From positions 51,945-115,944 of the forward strand of contig JAUQXK010000014.1 of the NCBI GenBank assembly GCA_030834695.1: a DNA stretch of 64,000 nt, written 5' to 3'. This DNA is from Desulfobacterales bacterium (lineage in GTDB: Bacteria; Desulfobacterota; Desulfobacteria; Desulfobacterales; SpSt-501). Shown here piece after piece: positions 1 to 10,474 of this stretch; the first letter of the stretch is position 1; the number at the start of each line of letters is the position of its first letter. The notes under the pieces are model-generated. The model did not search any database and was not told the DNA's origin. It worked only from the letters and a program-made list of their open reading frames with translations. A program made the translations under genes and the position numbers.

Positions 1-11
1 GAGGGCTATGA

Positions 12-323
12 ATGATGGATAAGAAATCTGAGGGCGCCACCCACATCGGCGGGATTCTTCCCGGCTTGCTGCAGCGATACCGACCCGAGGCGGACCAGGG
101 AATGCTGCGGATATGGCGAGTATGGGATCGTCTCGTCGGGGAGGATATCGCCCGTAACGCCCGGCCTGCCGCATTTAAGGGGTCCCTTCTGCTGGTTTAC
201 GTCACCAGCTCCGTTTGGGTCCACCATTTGCAGTATTTGAAGAAAGAGATCGTAAGTCGCCTGAATGACGATTTTGGACAACCGCTGGTCAGCGACATCA
301 AATTCAAGGTCGGGTCGTTCTGA
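12..323 (+). CDS. DUF721 (DciA-like) protein
   Basis: A 103-residue protein with the DUF721 pattern: a Trp-x-x-Leu-Val-Gly core (VWDRLVGEDIARNARP, residues 37-52) followed by a beta-strand-rich stretch ending VTSSVWVHHLQ (64-74). The family includes DciA, the replicative-helicase loader of bacteria without DnaC or DnaI, and many short DUF721 proteins of unproven function; this one is at the short end. A GAGGG at 1-5 supports the start at 12 (a second ATG follows at 15). It lies 5 bases upstream of the methyltransferase gene, so the two are probably cotranscribed. The helicase-loader role is inferred from the family only; nothing in the sequence demonstrates it. Confidence 0.75.
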   Translation: MMDKKSEGATHIGGILPGLLQRYRPEADQGMLRIWRVWDRLVGEDIARNARPAAFKGSLLLVYVTSSVWVHHLQYLKKEIVSRLNDDFGQPLVSDIKFKVGSF

Positions 324-328
324 TTAAG

Positions 329-1108
329 ATGGACCGTCCTTCCTGCAGCGGCGCCTCGATGCCCGCGGAGTTGATTGAACCCGGCTTGGAGCAGCTGACA
401 ACAGACACCTTTTTCAGCGGCGGCATCCGCTTGAGGCAGCAGCGCCGCGGCTACCGCTTTTCGATCGACGCGGTCATCCTGTCGGGTTGCCTGCATCCGC
501 GCCCGGGTGAGACCATCGTTGATCTCGGAACCGGATGCGGCGTCATTCCCATCCTGCTGGCGTTTCGCCGGCCCGACGTGCGGGTCTGGGGAGTCGAGGT
601 GCAAGAGACGCTGGCTGCGTTGGCCGCCGAGAACGTTCGCACCAACGGAATGCAATCGCGAGTGACCGTCCTGGGCGCCGATCTGCGCGACCTAGGCGCC
701 GATACTTTTGGGGGGCCGGTCGATTGGATCGTTTCCAACCCCCCCTATCGACGCAGCCAGTCCGGTCGGGTCAATCCCAACGTCGAGCGGGCGCTGGCTC
801 GCCATGAAATCGCTATGACCCTGCCGGATCTCATCGGAGCTGCGCGCCGGTTGCTTAAAACCGGCGGTCGTTTTGTCGCCATTTACGCCGCCGAGCGCGT
901 TGCGGAGCTTTTATCCCAGATGCGCTTGGAGCATATCGAGCCGAAATGCCTGCGAAGCATCCATTCCGACCGCGGATCGAACGCCTGTCTGATTCTGGTC
1001 GAGGGTATCAAGAACGGCGGGCCAGGGGTGGTCCTGCCGCCGCCGTTGATCATCTACGACGAAAGCGGAGGCTACTCGAAAGAAGTCCGGAGCCTGATTT
1101 CGCCCTGA
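329..1108 (+). CDS. TrmN6-like tRNA1(Val) adenine-N6 methyltransferase
   Basis: A 259-residue class I SAM-dependent methyltransferase. SAM-binding motif I is VDLGTGCGVIP (residues 64-74) and the catalytic motif IV is NPPY (137-140), the form used by N6-adenine methyltransferases. The order and size (about 245-260 residues) and the N-terminal DAVILSG segment match the YfiC/TrmN6 family, which methylates A37 of tRNA1(Val). The start at 329 has only a weak ribosome site; Met at 359 is an alternative. Other RNA or protein N-methyltransferases share NPPY, so substrate specificity is an inference from family resemblance. Confidence 0.82.
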   Translation: MDRPSCSGASMPAELIEPGLEQLTTDTFFSGGIRLRQQRRGYRFSIDAVILSGCLHPRPGETIVDLGTGCGVIPILLAFRRPDVRVWGVEVQETLAALAAENVRTNGMQSRVTVLGADLRDLGADTFGGPVDWIVSNPPYRRSQSGRVNPNVERALARHEIAMTLPDLIGAARRLLKTGGRFVAIYAAERVAELLSQMRLEHIEPKCLRSIHSDRGSNACLILVEGIKNGGPGVVLPPPLIIYDESGGYSKEVRSLISP

Positions 1109-1186
1109 AAGCCGCTGCGACCGAAACCAGGTGGCAGTGTGTTAAGGTTCTTTCGGGTCTTTCAGCACACGGTTCATTCAGCACAA

Positions 1187-1215
1187 TTGACAAGTCGCGG
1201 CTGAGGCGATATAAA
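1187..1215 (+). promoter_or_regulatory. Strong promoter for tRNA-Ser(CGA)
   Basis: TTGACA at 1187-1192, a 17-base spacer and TATAAA at 1210-1215: 11 of 12 consensus positions for a housekeeping sigma-70 promoter. The predicted start near 1222 lies about 25 bases before the tRNA. Confidence 0.85.
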
Positions 1216-1246
1216 AACGATTTGCCGCTCGCTGAGATGTGGCCCC

Positions 1247-1339
1247 GGAGAGGTGGCCGAGTGGCTGAAGGCGCCGCTCTCGAAAAGCGGTATCCTGTCA
1301 AAAACGGGATCGTGGGTTCAAATCCCACCCTCTCCGCCA
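1247..1339 (+). tRNA. tRNA-Ser (anticodon CGA)
   Basis: A 93-base class II tRNA. The acceptor stem is GGAGAGG pairing with CCTCTCC, the discriminator is G, and CCA is encoded at 1337-1339. The anticodon arm CCGCT-CTCGAAA-AGCGG presents CGA, reading UCG. A long variable arm and a T arm GTGGG-TTCAAAT-CCCAC complete the serine fold. Confidence 0.97.
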
Positions 1340-1472
1340 TTCCCGCCAGGCGTTAAGCAGTCGCCCGAGCGGGCCGATGGAGGCGGGTTTCTGCCGAAGG
1401 AACCGATTCCGACGATGGAAAGGGGCGCGACCGGCAGGGAAGTTGTTTAGTTGCATCGCGCGGCAAAATTGC

Positions 1473-1566
1473 GGAGAGATGTCCGAGCTGGCCGAAGGAA
1501 CACGACTGGAAATCGTGTGTGCTGCTAACACCGGCACCGTGGGTTCGAACCCCACTCTCTCCGCCA
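1473..1566 (+). tRNA. tRNA-Ser (anticodon GGA)
   Basis: A 94-base class II tRNA with acceptor GGAGAGA/TCTCTCC, discriminator G and encoded CCA at 1564-1566. The anticodon arm CACGA-CTGGAAA-TCGTG presents GGA, reading UCC and UCU. The long variable arm and the T arm GTGGG-TTCGAAC-CCCAC are clear. It follows tRNA-Ser(CGA) by 133 bases with no obvious strong promoter of its own, so it may be cotranscribed. Confidence 0.97.
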
Positions 1567-1656
1567 CCATTATCATGGCCTCCCGGCGGTCGATCGCGGT
1601 CCTTCGGAATTTTCTGCTGTTTGGACTCATCTGAACGAAACCCGGCATCCAGTGAT

Positions 1657-3360
1657 ATGTCCTATCTCGTATTAGCTCGAAAATACCGGCCTCAAAGCTT
1701 TGCGGACGTTCTCGAGCAGGAGCACATTACTCGCACCCTCGGCAATGCGATTGCCGCCGGACGGGTGGCGCATGCGCTGCTCTTCTCGGGTCCGCGGGGA
1801 ACGGGCAAGACCACCGTTGCACGTATTCTGGCCAAGGCGCTGAATTGTCGGTCGGAGTCGTCGGCCGCTCCCTGCAACCTATGCCGCTCCTGCCAGGACA
1901 TTACCGCCGGCCATGCGGTGGACGTTTACGAAATTGACGGTGCTTCCAACAACAGTGTGGATCAGATCCGAGAGCTGCGGGAGAACGTCAAATACATGCC
2001 GGCCCACAGCCCTTACAAGATTTATATCATCGACGAAGTTCACATGCTCAGCACGCCGGCCTTCAATGCGTTGTTGAAGACGTTGGAGGAGCCGCCCGCG
2101 CATGTGATATTCATGTTCGCCACCACCGAACCGCATAAAATCCCGATCACCATCTTATCGCGTTGCCAGCGCTTCGATTTCCGACGTGTTCGGGTATCCG
2201 CCATCGCGGGGTATCTGGCGACAATCTGTCGCCGGGAGGGGGTTGAAATCGGCCCGGAGAGCCTGGATGTGATCGCGCGGGAATCCGGCGGAAGCGTACG
2301 CGACAGCCTGAGTTTGCTGGACCAGGCCATCGCCTGCGGGCAGAAAACGATCCCGCATTCCCAGATCCTGGAAACGCTTGGGGTTATCGACCGCAACCAG
2401 CTGCGGCAGCTGGCGGACGCACTGCTGGCGGGTGAACCGCTGCCGTTCCTGGCCGGCCTTGATGAGCTTTTCGACCGCGGCCACGACATCAAGAAGCTGT
2501 TCGCAGATCTGCTCGAGTATTTCCGGGATCTATGGGTGGTTCAGACCAGCTCGGAACCGCGCAAAGCTGTCGATTTGCCGGCCGACGAAATCGATGCCCT
2601 GCAGGCCCAGAGCGGCCAGGTCTCGAGTGTTGCTCTCCAGCAGATCCTGGATATTCTTTATCGAGAGGAACCCATTGTTCGGCTTTCACCTCAGCCCAAG
2701 CTGGCGTTGGAGATGGCGTTCTTCCGAACACTGCATGCGCGGGCGGCGCTCTCCATCGACACGCTCATCCGCAAGGTGGAGGATCTGCGACAGGAGGTCG
2801 GCGGGGCGGGGGGGGATCGCCCGCCGCCCGGTCGTGGAACGTCGCAAGCGGATGCCGGACGATCGGCCGAGGCACTCCGCCGGCCTGGCGCTTCGCCGCT
2901 GCCCGATGCGGCACCGGCGGCAGAGACGGTCCCGGCGGGGGGCGGTGGCGGATTGGCGGCGGATCCGCAAAATCCGCTCGCGGCGGCGTGGCAGGCCATT
3001 GTCCAGAGCGTTTCCCGGAACTACCCCAGCCTGGGCGCGAACCTCAAGAAATGCTGTCTTCGCCATGCCGATTCCAAGCGGGTGGAGATCATTGCTCCGG
3101 CCACCCCATTCATCCGCTCCATGTTGCAGCGTGAAAAGAATTTATCGCTATTGAAAAAAGTTTGTGCGGAAGTGTTCGGTGGGCGGCCGGATGTGATCGT
3201 GACCACCGCCGACGAATGCGGTGACTCATCGGCCGAGCGGCGCGATCGCCATCACAGCCGGGTCCAAGAGACGCTCAATCACCCGGTGGTGGCTGACGCC
3301 ATCGAAATCTTCAACGGCAAGCTCGTGGACGTGCAGATCCGACAGGAGGTGGATAAATGA
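1657..3360 (+). CDS. dnaX: DNA polymerase III subunits tau/gamma
   Basis: A 567-residue clamp-loader ATPase. The N-terminal AAA+ module has Walker A GPRGTGKT (45-52), the zinc-binding cysteines C64, C73, C76 and C79, Walker B IYIIDEVH (122-129), and the SRC arginine-finger segment in [12 protein letters not shown] lid region and a Pro/Gly/Ala-rich linker (about 390-445) lead to a C-terminal DnaE-binding-type domain. The start [12 protein letters not shown] is the family-typical N terminus; reading further upstream would run into the tRNA gene. Its stop overlaps the start of ybaB by four bases, giving the common dnaX-ybaB-recR arrangement. I did not identify a definite frameshift slippage site for a gamma form. 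Confidence 0.96.
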   Translation: MSYLVLARKYRPQSFADVLEQEHITRTLGNAIAAGRVAHALLFSGPRGTGKTTVARILAKALNCRSESSAAPCNLCRSCQDITAGHAVDVYEIDGASNNSVDQIRELRENVKYMPAHSPYKIYIIDEVHMLSTPAFNALLKTLEEPPAHVIFMFATTEPHKIPITILSRCQRFDFRRVRVSAIAGYLATICRREGVEIGPESLDVIARESGGSVRDSLSLLDQAIACGQKTIPHSQILETLGVIDRNQLRQLADALLAGEPLPFLAGLDELFDRGHDIKKLFADLLEYFRDLWVVQTSSEPRKAVDLPADEIDALQAQSGQVSSVALQQILDILYREEPIVRLSPQPKLALEMAFFRTLHARAALSIDTLIRKVEDLRQEVGGAGGDRPPPGRGTSQADAGRSAEALRRPGASPLPDAAPAAETVPAGGGGGLAADPQNPLAAAWQAIVQSVSRNYPSLGANLKKCCLRHADSKRVEIIAPATPFIRSMLQREKNLSLLKKVCAEVFGGRPDVIVTTADECGDSSAERRDRHHSRVQETLNHPVVADAIEIFNGKLVDVQIRQEVDK

Positions 3361-3668
3361 AGGGCATGGGCCAAATGATGAAGCAGGCGCAGCAACTCCA
3401 GGCGCGCATGCTCAAGCTACAGGCCGAACTGGGTGAACGGACGGTGGAGTCCGCCGTCGGCGGCGGCATGATCAAAGTGGTGGCGAATGGCCGCCAGCAG
3501 GTCGTATCGATCCGGATTGAGAAGGAAGTGGTCAATCCCGAGGACGTGGAGATGCTGCAGGACTTGATCCTGGCCGCCGTCAACGACGCGCTGACGAAGT
3601 CGCAGGAAATGGTCAGCTCAGAAATGGGCAAGCTGACGGGCGGCCTGAATCTGCCGGGGTTGATGTGA
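3357..3668 (+). CDS. YbaB/EbfC nucleoid-associated protein
   Basis: A 103-residue member of the YbaB/EbfC family, which forms dimers that bind DNA and associate with the nucleoid. The sequence begins [18 protein letters not shown], the usual Met/Gln-rich N-terminal helix, followed by the three-strand core ([15 protein letters not shown]) and the C-terminal helix ending in Gly-rich NLPGLM. The start codon overlaps the dnaX stop (ATGA), which implies translational coupling, and recR follows after four bases. Confidence 0.95.
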   Translation: MKGMGQMMKQAQQLQARMLKLQAELGERTVESAVGGGMIKVVANGRQQVVSIRIEKEVVNPEDVEMLQDLILAAVNDALTKSQEMVSSEMGKLTGGLNLPGLM

Positions 3669-3672
3669 TCGC

Positions 3673-4275
3673 ATGAGCATCTATCCAGCCCCCATCCGCC
3701 AGTTGATCAAACACATGGCACGGCTTCCCGGGATCGGGGAGAAGACCGCCGAGCGCCTGGCGCTCCATCTGCTTTACACGGCGGACCATTTCGTGGAAGA
3801 ACTGGGCCGCAGCATTCTCGATGTCAAGCGCAACGTCCGGCTTTGTTCCCGCTGTTTTTCGCTGGCTGACAGAGACCTTTGCGCCATCTGCAGCAATCCG
3901 GCGCGCGATGGTTCGGTGGTGTGCGTCGTCGAGCAACCGGGCGACATGGTCGCCTTGGAGAAATCCGGCGCATTCAATGGTCACTATCATGTGCTTTCCG
4001 GGGTGCTGTCTCCCATGAATGGGGTGGGTCCGGATGATCTTCGGATCCGGGAGCTTCTTCAGAAAGTCACTGCCGGCGGGGTTCGCGAGATCGTGCTGGC
4101 CACCGGCACCAGCGTCGAAGGCGAAGCCACCGCCGCTTATATTGCCGGTCAATTGGAAAGCCGACCGGTAACCGTGACCCGGATCGCCGCAGGGGTCCCC
4201 ATGGGCGGCGATCTGAAATACGTGGACCAGGTGACCCTCAAGAAGGCCATGGAGTCGCGTCGTGCCATCCCATAG
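3673..4275 (+). CDS. recR: Recombination mediator protein RecR
   Basis: A 200-residue RecR of standard length. It has an N-terminal helix-hairpin-helix (LPGIGEKTAERLALHLL, residues 17-33), a four-cysteine zinc finger (CSRC...CAIC, 57-72), a Toprim domain (VVCVVEQPGD onward) and a C-terminal Walker-B-like strand. It works with RecF and RecO to load RecA on gapped DNA. The gene sits directly behind ybaB, and its last bases overlap the next gene's GTG start, so dnaX to the YkgJ gene is probably one transcript. Confidence 0.96.
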   Translation: MSIYPAPIRQLIKHMARLPGIGEKTAERLALHLLYTADHFVEELGRSILDVKRNVRLCSRCFSLADRDLCAICSNPARDGSVVCVVEQPGDMVALEKSGAFNGHYHVLSGVLSPMNGVGPDDLRIRELLQKVTAGGVREIVLATGTSVEGEATAAYIAGQLESRPVTVTRIAAGVPMGGDLKYVDQVTLKKAMESRRAIP

Positions 4276-4678
4276 CCTGGCTGCGGAAGATCTGTTCCGC
4301 TGCACGCTCTGCGGCGATTGCTGCCGGGGATTCGGCGGGACTTACGTCAGCCGTGAAGACGTCCGATCCATTGCCGCGTTTCTGGCAACCGATCCCTCCG
4401 ACTTGATCGATCGCTGCTGCCACCGTTCCGGCGGGCGCTACCTGCTGGCACAGCGGGCGGACGGGTACTGCATCTTTTGGGATAAGACCTGCACCATTCA
4501 TCCGGTGAAACCCCGTATGTGCCGCCGCTGGCCGTTTATCGAAAGCGTGGTGACGGATGCGTTCAACTGGAAGATCATGGCGTCCCTCTGCCCCGGCATG
4601 CGCGCCGATGTGCCACTCGATTCCGTACGGGAGTGCGTTCAGAGGATTCTGGCCTCCGAAGCACCGGAACCGACGTGA
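4262..4678 (+). CDS. YkgJ-family cysteine-cluster protein
   Basis: A 138-residue protein of the UPF0153/YkgJ family, thought to bind zinc or iron through a cysteine cluster. Cysteines form the expected pattern CTLCGDCC (14-21), then CIFWDKTC and MCRRWPF, with a last conserved Cys in ASLCPGM. The GTG start lies 14 bases inside recR, so translation is probably coupled. The biochemical role of the family is not established; some members precede or assist Fe-S or post-translational modification enzymes. Confidence 0.85.
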   Translation: MPSHSLAAEDLFRCTLCGDCCRGFGGTYVSREDVRSIAAFLATDPSDLIDRCCHRSGGRYLLAQRADGYCIFWDKTCTIHPVKPRMCRRWPFIESVVTDAFNWKIMASLCPGMRADVPLDSVRECVQRILASEAPEPT

Positions 4679-4759
4679 CCGTGCTGGCCGTCGAACCGGG
4701 ATCACCGCCGGTTGGCCTGCGCCGGGTCCTATGAAGCATCGCACGGTTGCGGGGTGGCC

Positions 4760-5542
4760 ATGATTGGAGTCATCGATGCCGGAGTCGGCGGGCTGCACCT
4801 CGTTGATGCGCTTCTGAAGCAACTGCCCGACCAGGACATTGTCTACTACGCGGATACGCTCCGCGCACCTTATGGCAACCGAAGCGCCGAAACGATCGTG
4901 CGCGGGGCGCTCGAAGCTGCGGAACGGGTGTGGCACAGCGGCGCTCGGGTCTTGGTGGCGGCCAGTCACACGATATCCGTTGTCGCCTTTGAGGCGCTGT
5001 CGCGCCGTTTTGGCGATGCGCTTTTCGATGTGGCGACGACGGCCGTGCAGGCCGCCATCGAAAACTCACACGGCCAGCGCATCGGCCTGGTCGCCTCCCG
5101 TGCAACCGTCGAAAGTCGACGTTACGAAGAGTTGATCCGGGATCGCTGTCCTCGGGCCAACCTCTTCGTGGCGGCCTGCCCCCTGTGGGGGGCCCTGGTC
5201 GAGGAAGGATGGCATAAGCGACGCGAAGCCGCATGGGTCGTTAAGCGCGGCGTTCGTGAGATAAAGCAGCACCGGGTGGATACGCTGATTCTCGGAAGCA
5301 ATACGTTTGCTGCGCTGCAGCCGGTGATTCAACGCAAGGTCGGACCTCAGGTAATCCTGGTGGAGGCTTCCGCCAACCTGGCTTCCCGGGTGGCGGAGCA
5401 CCTCCGGTTTCAGGAGCCTCCGCCCGCTGCGGAGCGCGGCGGTCGGAAGGTCCAATTATGGGTTTCGGATCTCACGCCCCAGGTGGCGCAGACCGCCCGA
5501 CGGTTCCTGGGTCGGAATGTGACATTGGAGCGGGCGGATTGA
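4760..5542 (+). CDS. Glutamate racemase-like protein lacking both catalytic cysteines
   Basis: A 260-residue protein matching the Asp/Glu racemase family along its length: IDAGVGGL (5-12; usual form IDSGVGGL), ADTLRAPYGNR (31-41), ACPLWGALVE (139-148) and DTLILGS (174-180). In true MurI the two acid/base residues are Cys in the A-C-N-T and G-C-T-H motifs. Here they read A-S-H-T (Ser69) and G-S-N-T (Ser180), so both cysteines are serine and the neighbouring Thr-His is Asn-Thr. The Asp of IDxG (Asp6) is kept. A two-base racemase reaction by the known mechanism is therefore unlikely; a binding protein, regulator or altered catalyst is possible. The start is placed at the ATG for MIGVIDAG, the standard family N terminus. 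Confidence 0.85.
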   Translation: MIGVIDAGVGGLHLVDALLKQLPDQDIVYYADTLRAPYGNRSAETIVRGALEAAERVWHSGARVLVAASHTISVVAFEALSRRFGDALFDVATTAVQAAIENSHGQRIGLVASRATVESRRYEELIRDRCPRANLFVAACPLWGALVEEGWHKRREAAWVVKRGVREIKQHRVDTLILGSNTFAALQPVIQRKVGPQVILVEASANLASRVAEHLRFQEPPPAAERGGRKVQLWVSDLTPQVAQTARRFLGRNVTLERAD

Positions 5543-5617
5543 ACGGCCGGAATCCACGCAGCGGGCGGTCTCCATCGCGGCTGCCGCGATGGACCACTGG
5601 AACAGGGATAGCTACCC

Positions 5618-6886
5618 ATGACCGATGACCGCTTCGTTCCGGCCAAACGGGCTTCGAAACCAGCGGACCGCTGCGAGGAATGCCGGCGATTGGAATCCCT
5701 GCTGCGCAAGACCGAGCTGGCTCTGGGCGACGCCGAGCGACAGCTGCAGCAAGCCCAGAAAATGGAGGCGCTCGGGACCCTCGTGGCCGGCGTGGCGCAC
5801 GAGATCAACAATCCGCTCAATCTCATTCTCTACAACCTGCCGTTGCTGCAAAAAACGTGGGCGGATTTGCTGCCGGTGCTGACCGCCCACCGCCGCCATG
5901 AGCCCGCGAAGAAGTTCGGCGGATTCACGTACGACTTCCTTCAGGAGCACCTGCCGCAGCTGATCGCCGATATGGAAATGGCCGCTCAGCGGATGGCCAA
6001 AATCGTCTCCGATCTTAAGAATTTTTCGCGTCAGTCCAACATCTCGGATCAGGGCCCGCTCAATATCAACGCGGCGGTCCGCAATGCCCTGCGTTTATCC
6101 CAGAGCACGCTGCGCAAGGCCGGGGTGGCCGTTCATATGGGGCTGGCGGAAGACCTGCCTGACGTCAGAGGAAATTTGTACAACCTCGAGCAGGTGGTTT
6201 TAAACCTGGTGATCAACGCGGCCCAGGCCATCGATCACGCGAACGGGGAAATCTCCATCCGCACGGGCGTGACGTTCAACGACGGACGGGTGTGGATTCA
6301 GATCTCGGACAACGGGTGCGGTGTCTCGCCCGCCATCGCCGACCGCATCTTCCTGCCCTTCGTCAGCGACAAGCAGGCTCAGGGAGGAACCGGGCTCGGC
6401 TTGTCCGTGACCTACAGCCTGGTAAAAGCCCACGGTGGAGATGTTGCCTTTGAGAATCGGCCCGGCGGCGGTACAATTTTTACGGTGCGGCTGCCCAGCT
6501 TGATGGAGCGCCAAGCTGCCAAGATTCTCGTGGTGGACGACGACCCGATGGTCCGCCAGATCCTGATGGAAGCGTTGGCTCTGCCGCGTGCGTATTTGCT
6601 GGAAGAAGCCGCCAACGGCATCGAGGCATCGATCCGGCTGGGGACCTACCGCCCCGATCTGCTCATACTGGATGTGTTCATGCCGGAGATGGATGGCCTG
6701 GAGGTCTGCCGGAGCATCCAGACCGAGCCGGCGCTTGCCGGAGTCAAAGTGATCATCACAACCGGCTATCCGGGTCATCCCAAGCTGGACGAACTGGCGG
6801 CACTCGGGTTCAGCCACGTGCTGGCCAAACCGTTCGACCTTCCGCTCCTGTTGCAGACCGTTCAGGCCCTCCTGGCGCAACGCTGA
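5618..6886 (+). CDS. Sensor-less hybrid histidine kinase-response regulator
   Basis: A 422-residue soluble hybrid kinase. A short N-terminal coiled coil (about 20-50) leads to the phospho-acceptor helix with VAGVAHEINNPLN (His61), an HATPase domain with an N box (LVINAAQAI) and G boxes (DNGCGV, GGTGLGLSV), then a C-terminal receiver beginning KILVVDDDPM (about 302) with the phospho-acceptor Asp352 in LILDVFMPEMDG and the Lys in AKPF. There is no transmembrane or PAS input domain, so the input probably comes from a partner protein. No response regulator with an output domain lies next to it. It ends the leading (+) block and converges on the sdh operon. Confidence 0.9.
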   Translation: MTDDRFVPAKRASKPADRCEECRRLESLLRKTELALGDAERQLQQAQKMEALGTLVAGVAHEINNPLNLILYNLPLLQKTWADLLPVLTAHRRHEPAKKFGGFTYDFLQEHLPQLIADMEMAAQRMAKIVSDLKNFSRQSNISDQGPLNINAAVRNALRLSQSTLRKAGVAVHMGLAEDLPDVRGNLYNLEQVVLNLVINAAQAIDHANGEISIRTGVTFNDGRVWIQISDNGCGVSPAIADRIFLPFVSDKQAQGGTGLGLSVTYSLVKAHGGDVAFENRPGGGTIFTVRLPSLMERQAAKILVVDDDPMVRQILMEALALPRAYLLEEAANGIEASIRLGTYRPDLLILDVFMPEMDGLEVCRSIQTEPALAGVKVIITTGYPGHPKLDELAALGFSHVLAKPFDLPLLLQTVQALLAQR

Positions 6887-6892
6887 AATCCC

Positions 6893-6975
6893 CGGGGTTT
6901 GTCGGGAGCGGGGCTGCAGTCGAAACCCCGCCCCGCCAACGCATAGCACCCCCGCCGCGTGCAACGGGGGGGCTA
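6893..6975. terminator. Convergent terminator-like hairpins
   Basis: Two hairpins lie between the convergent kinase and sdhB genes. CGGGGTTT (6893-6900) pairs with AAACCCCG (6923-6930), and ATAGC plus a C run (6943-6953) pairs with a G run plus GCTAT (about 6966-6975). The position suits bidirectional termination; the T tract is short on the + side. Confidence 0.6.
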
Positions 6976-6991
6976 TGAGCTGGCGGGTATC

Positions 6992-7752
6992 TTAGTTTTC
7001 TTGAGAAATAAAGGCGGCCTTGAAGTACTCGCGGTTCAGCCGTGCGATGTTGACGATGGAGATCTCTTTCGGGCAGGTTTTCTCGCACTCGCGGTGATTG
7101 GAGCAGTTCCCGAACCCGCAGGCATCCATGGCCCGCACCATGCTGAGTGCCCGCCGGGCGGCCTCCGGACGGCCGTGGGGCAGCAACGCCAGTTGGGAGA
7201 CCTTGGCGCTCACAAACAGCATGGCGGAAGCGTTCGGGCACGAAGCAACACAGGCCCCGCAACCAATGCAAGCGGCGGCGTCCATGGCTCGCTCGGCCCG
7301 ATCCTGCGGAACCGGCAAGGTGTTGGCTTCGGGCGCATTGCCCGTGTTGACGGAGATGTAACCTCCGGCCTGGATCACACGATCCAGGGCGCTGCGATCC
7401 ACCACCAGATCTTTAATCACCGGGTAGGCTCGGGCGCGGAACGGTTCGATCACCAGGGTATCGCCGTCCGCGAAATGGCGCATGTGCAGCTGGCACAAAG
7501 TGGTGCCCTTGAGCTGGCCGTGGGCACGGCCGTTGACCATGGTGCCGCAGGTGCCGCAGATGCCCTCGCGGCAGTCGTGTTCGAAGGCGATCGGCTCCTT
7601 GTCCTCCAGCGTCAGCTGTTCGTTGACCACATCCAGCATCTCCAGGAAGGACATGTCCGTCGAGATATTCTTGGCCGGGTGGGTTTCGAAACGGCCCTTG
7701 TCGCCAGGACCGTTCTGCCGCCAGATCTTCAGCGTCAGGTGAATGGTCTTGC

Positions 7753-7756
<4 letters not shown>
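6992..7756 (-). CDS. sdhB: Succinate dehydrogenase/fumarate reductase iron-sulfur subunit
   Basis: A 254-residue subunit carrying the electron wire between the flavin and quinone sites. The N-terminal plant-type ferredoxin domain has [10 protein letters not shown] and a later Cys for [2Fe-2S]; the C-terminal domain has [15 protein letters not shown] and [17 protein letters not shown], ligating [4Fe-4S] and [3Fe-4S]. The opening [14 protein letters not shown] is typical of the diheme (type B) enzymes of Bacteroidetes and Geobacter-like bacteria, some of which work in both directions. The start overlaps the sdhA stop by four bases. Confidence 0.95.
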
Positions 7757-9666
<1,910 letters not shown>

Positions 9667-9687
9667 GGGAGGTCCTTTCTGTAAATG

Positions 9688-10335
9688 CTAGTACCGCAGC
9701 GCAATGACGAGCGGCAGCAGGCCGAAACCGAGAGCGACGACGGCGCCGGCCGCAATGCTGGCGGCTGAAACCGTCGGCATAACCTTGGGGTGATTGACGC
9801 CGAGAGTCTGGAACGCACTCCAGAACCCATGCCGGACGTGGAGCCCAACGACGATCATCAGGGCTGCATAAAGAAGCACATATGCCGGCTGGTTGAAGGC
9901 GGCCGCGACCATGTCGAAAACGGTGGTGGCCGTCTTGTCGACGAACGTAAAATGAAAGAGATGAAAGATGACGAAAACCAGGATGACGATACCCGTGTAA
10001 GGCATGGTGCGGGAGCTGAGCGTTCGTCCGCCGGCCGTGGCGTGCATGCGGTAGCCGACGGGCCGGGCCCTGCGGTTGAGCCAAAACAGATACAGTCCGG
10101 TCAGGACATGCACCAGCGCAAAAGTGATCAGGCCGGCCCGGAAGAGATGGAGCAGGGGGCCCAAAGATTGCAGCTTTTCAGCGTAACCGTTGAAGGCCGC
10201 CTTGCCTCCGTAAATTGTGAGGTTGCCGGCCAGGTGAGCGGCCAGAAAACCGATGAAGGCCAGTCCGGTCAAGGCCATCATCAGTTTTTTCCCGACGGAT
10301 GACCCGAGGGCGGCGGAGAACCAGTTCATGCGCAT
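9688..10335 (-). CDS. sdhC: Succinate dehydrogenase/fumarate reductase cytochrome b subunit
   Basis: A 215-residue membrane anchor with five predicted helices, as in type B (diheme cytochrome b558) enzymes with a single membrane subunit. Histidines suitable for two hemes lie in FLAAHLAGNL, FALVHVLTG, FVIFHLFHF and VVGLHVRHGF. It passes electrons between the iron-sulfur subunit and the quinone pool. It is the first gene of the sdh operon, and GGAGG stands just before the start. Confidence 0.93.
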   Translation of the reverse strand: MRMNWFSAALGSSVGKKLMMALTGLAFIGFLAAHLAGNLTIYGGKAAFNGYAEKLQSLGPLLHLFRAGLITFALVHVLTGLYLFWLNRRARPVGYRMHATAGGRTLSSRTMPYTGIVILVFVIFHLFHFTFVDKTATTVFDMVAAAFNQPAYVLLYAALMIVVGLHVRHGFWSAFQTLGVNHPKVMPTVSAASIAAGAVVALGFGLLPLVIALRY

Positions 10336-10420
10336 ACCTCCGGCAATGAAGGCGTTTTCTTATTGTTGCGGGGGCCGAGTGGCATAAAGCAAACGATCTT
10401 TATCTACTAATTAGAAAAAT

Positions 10421-10441
10421 GAGGGTTGCATGTCAACCCTC
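10421..10441 (-). terminator. Rho-independent terminator of the HD-domain gene
   Basis: A perfect 8-bp stem, GAGGGTTG (10421-10428) with CAACCCTC (10434-10441), and a 5-base loop. Read on the minus strand it is followed by a T-rich run (ATTTTTCTAATT), so it terminates leftward transcription before sdhC. Confidence 0.85.
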
Positions 10442-10474
10442 AAGACCGACTGAATACGCATCGGATTTGCGCGC

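Noticed and set aside
1519..1656. An upstream extension of the dnaX frame that starts inside tRNA-Ser(GGA)
   Set aside because: The family N terminus [12 protein letters not shown] begins at 1657, and the extension overlaps the tRNA gene.
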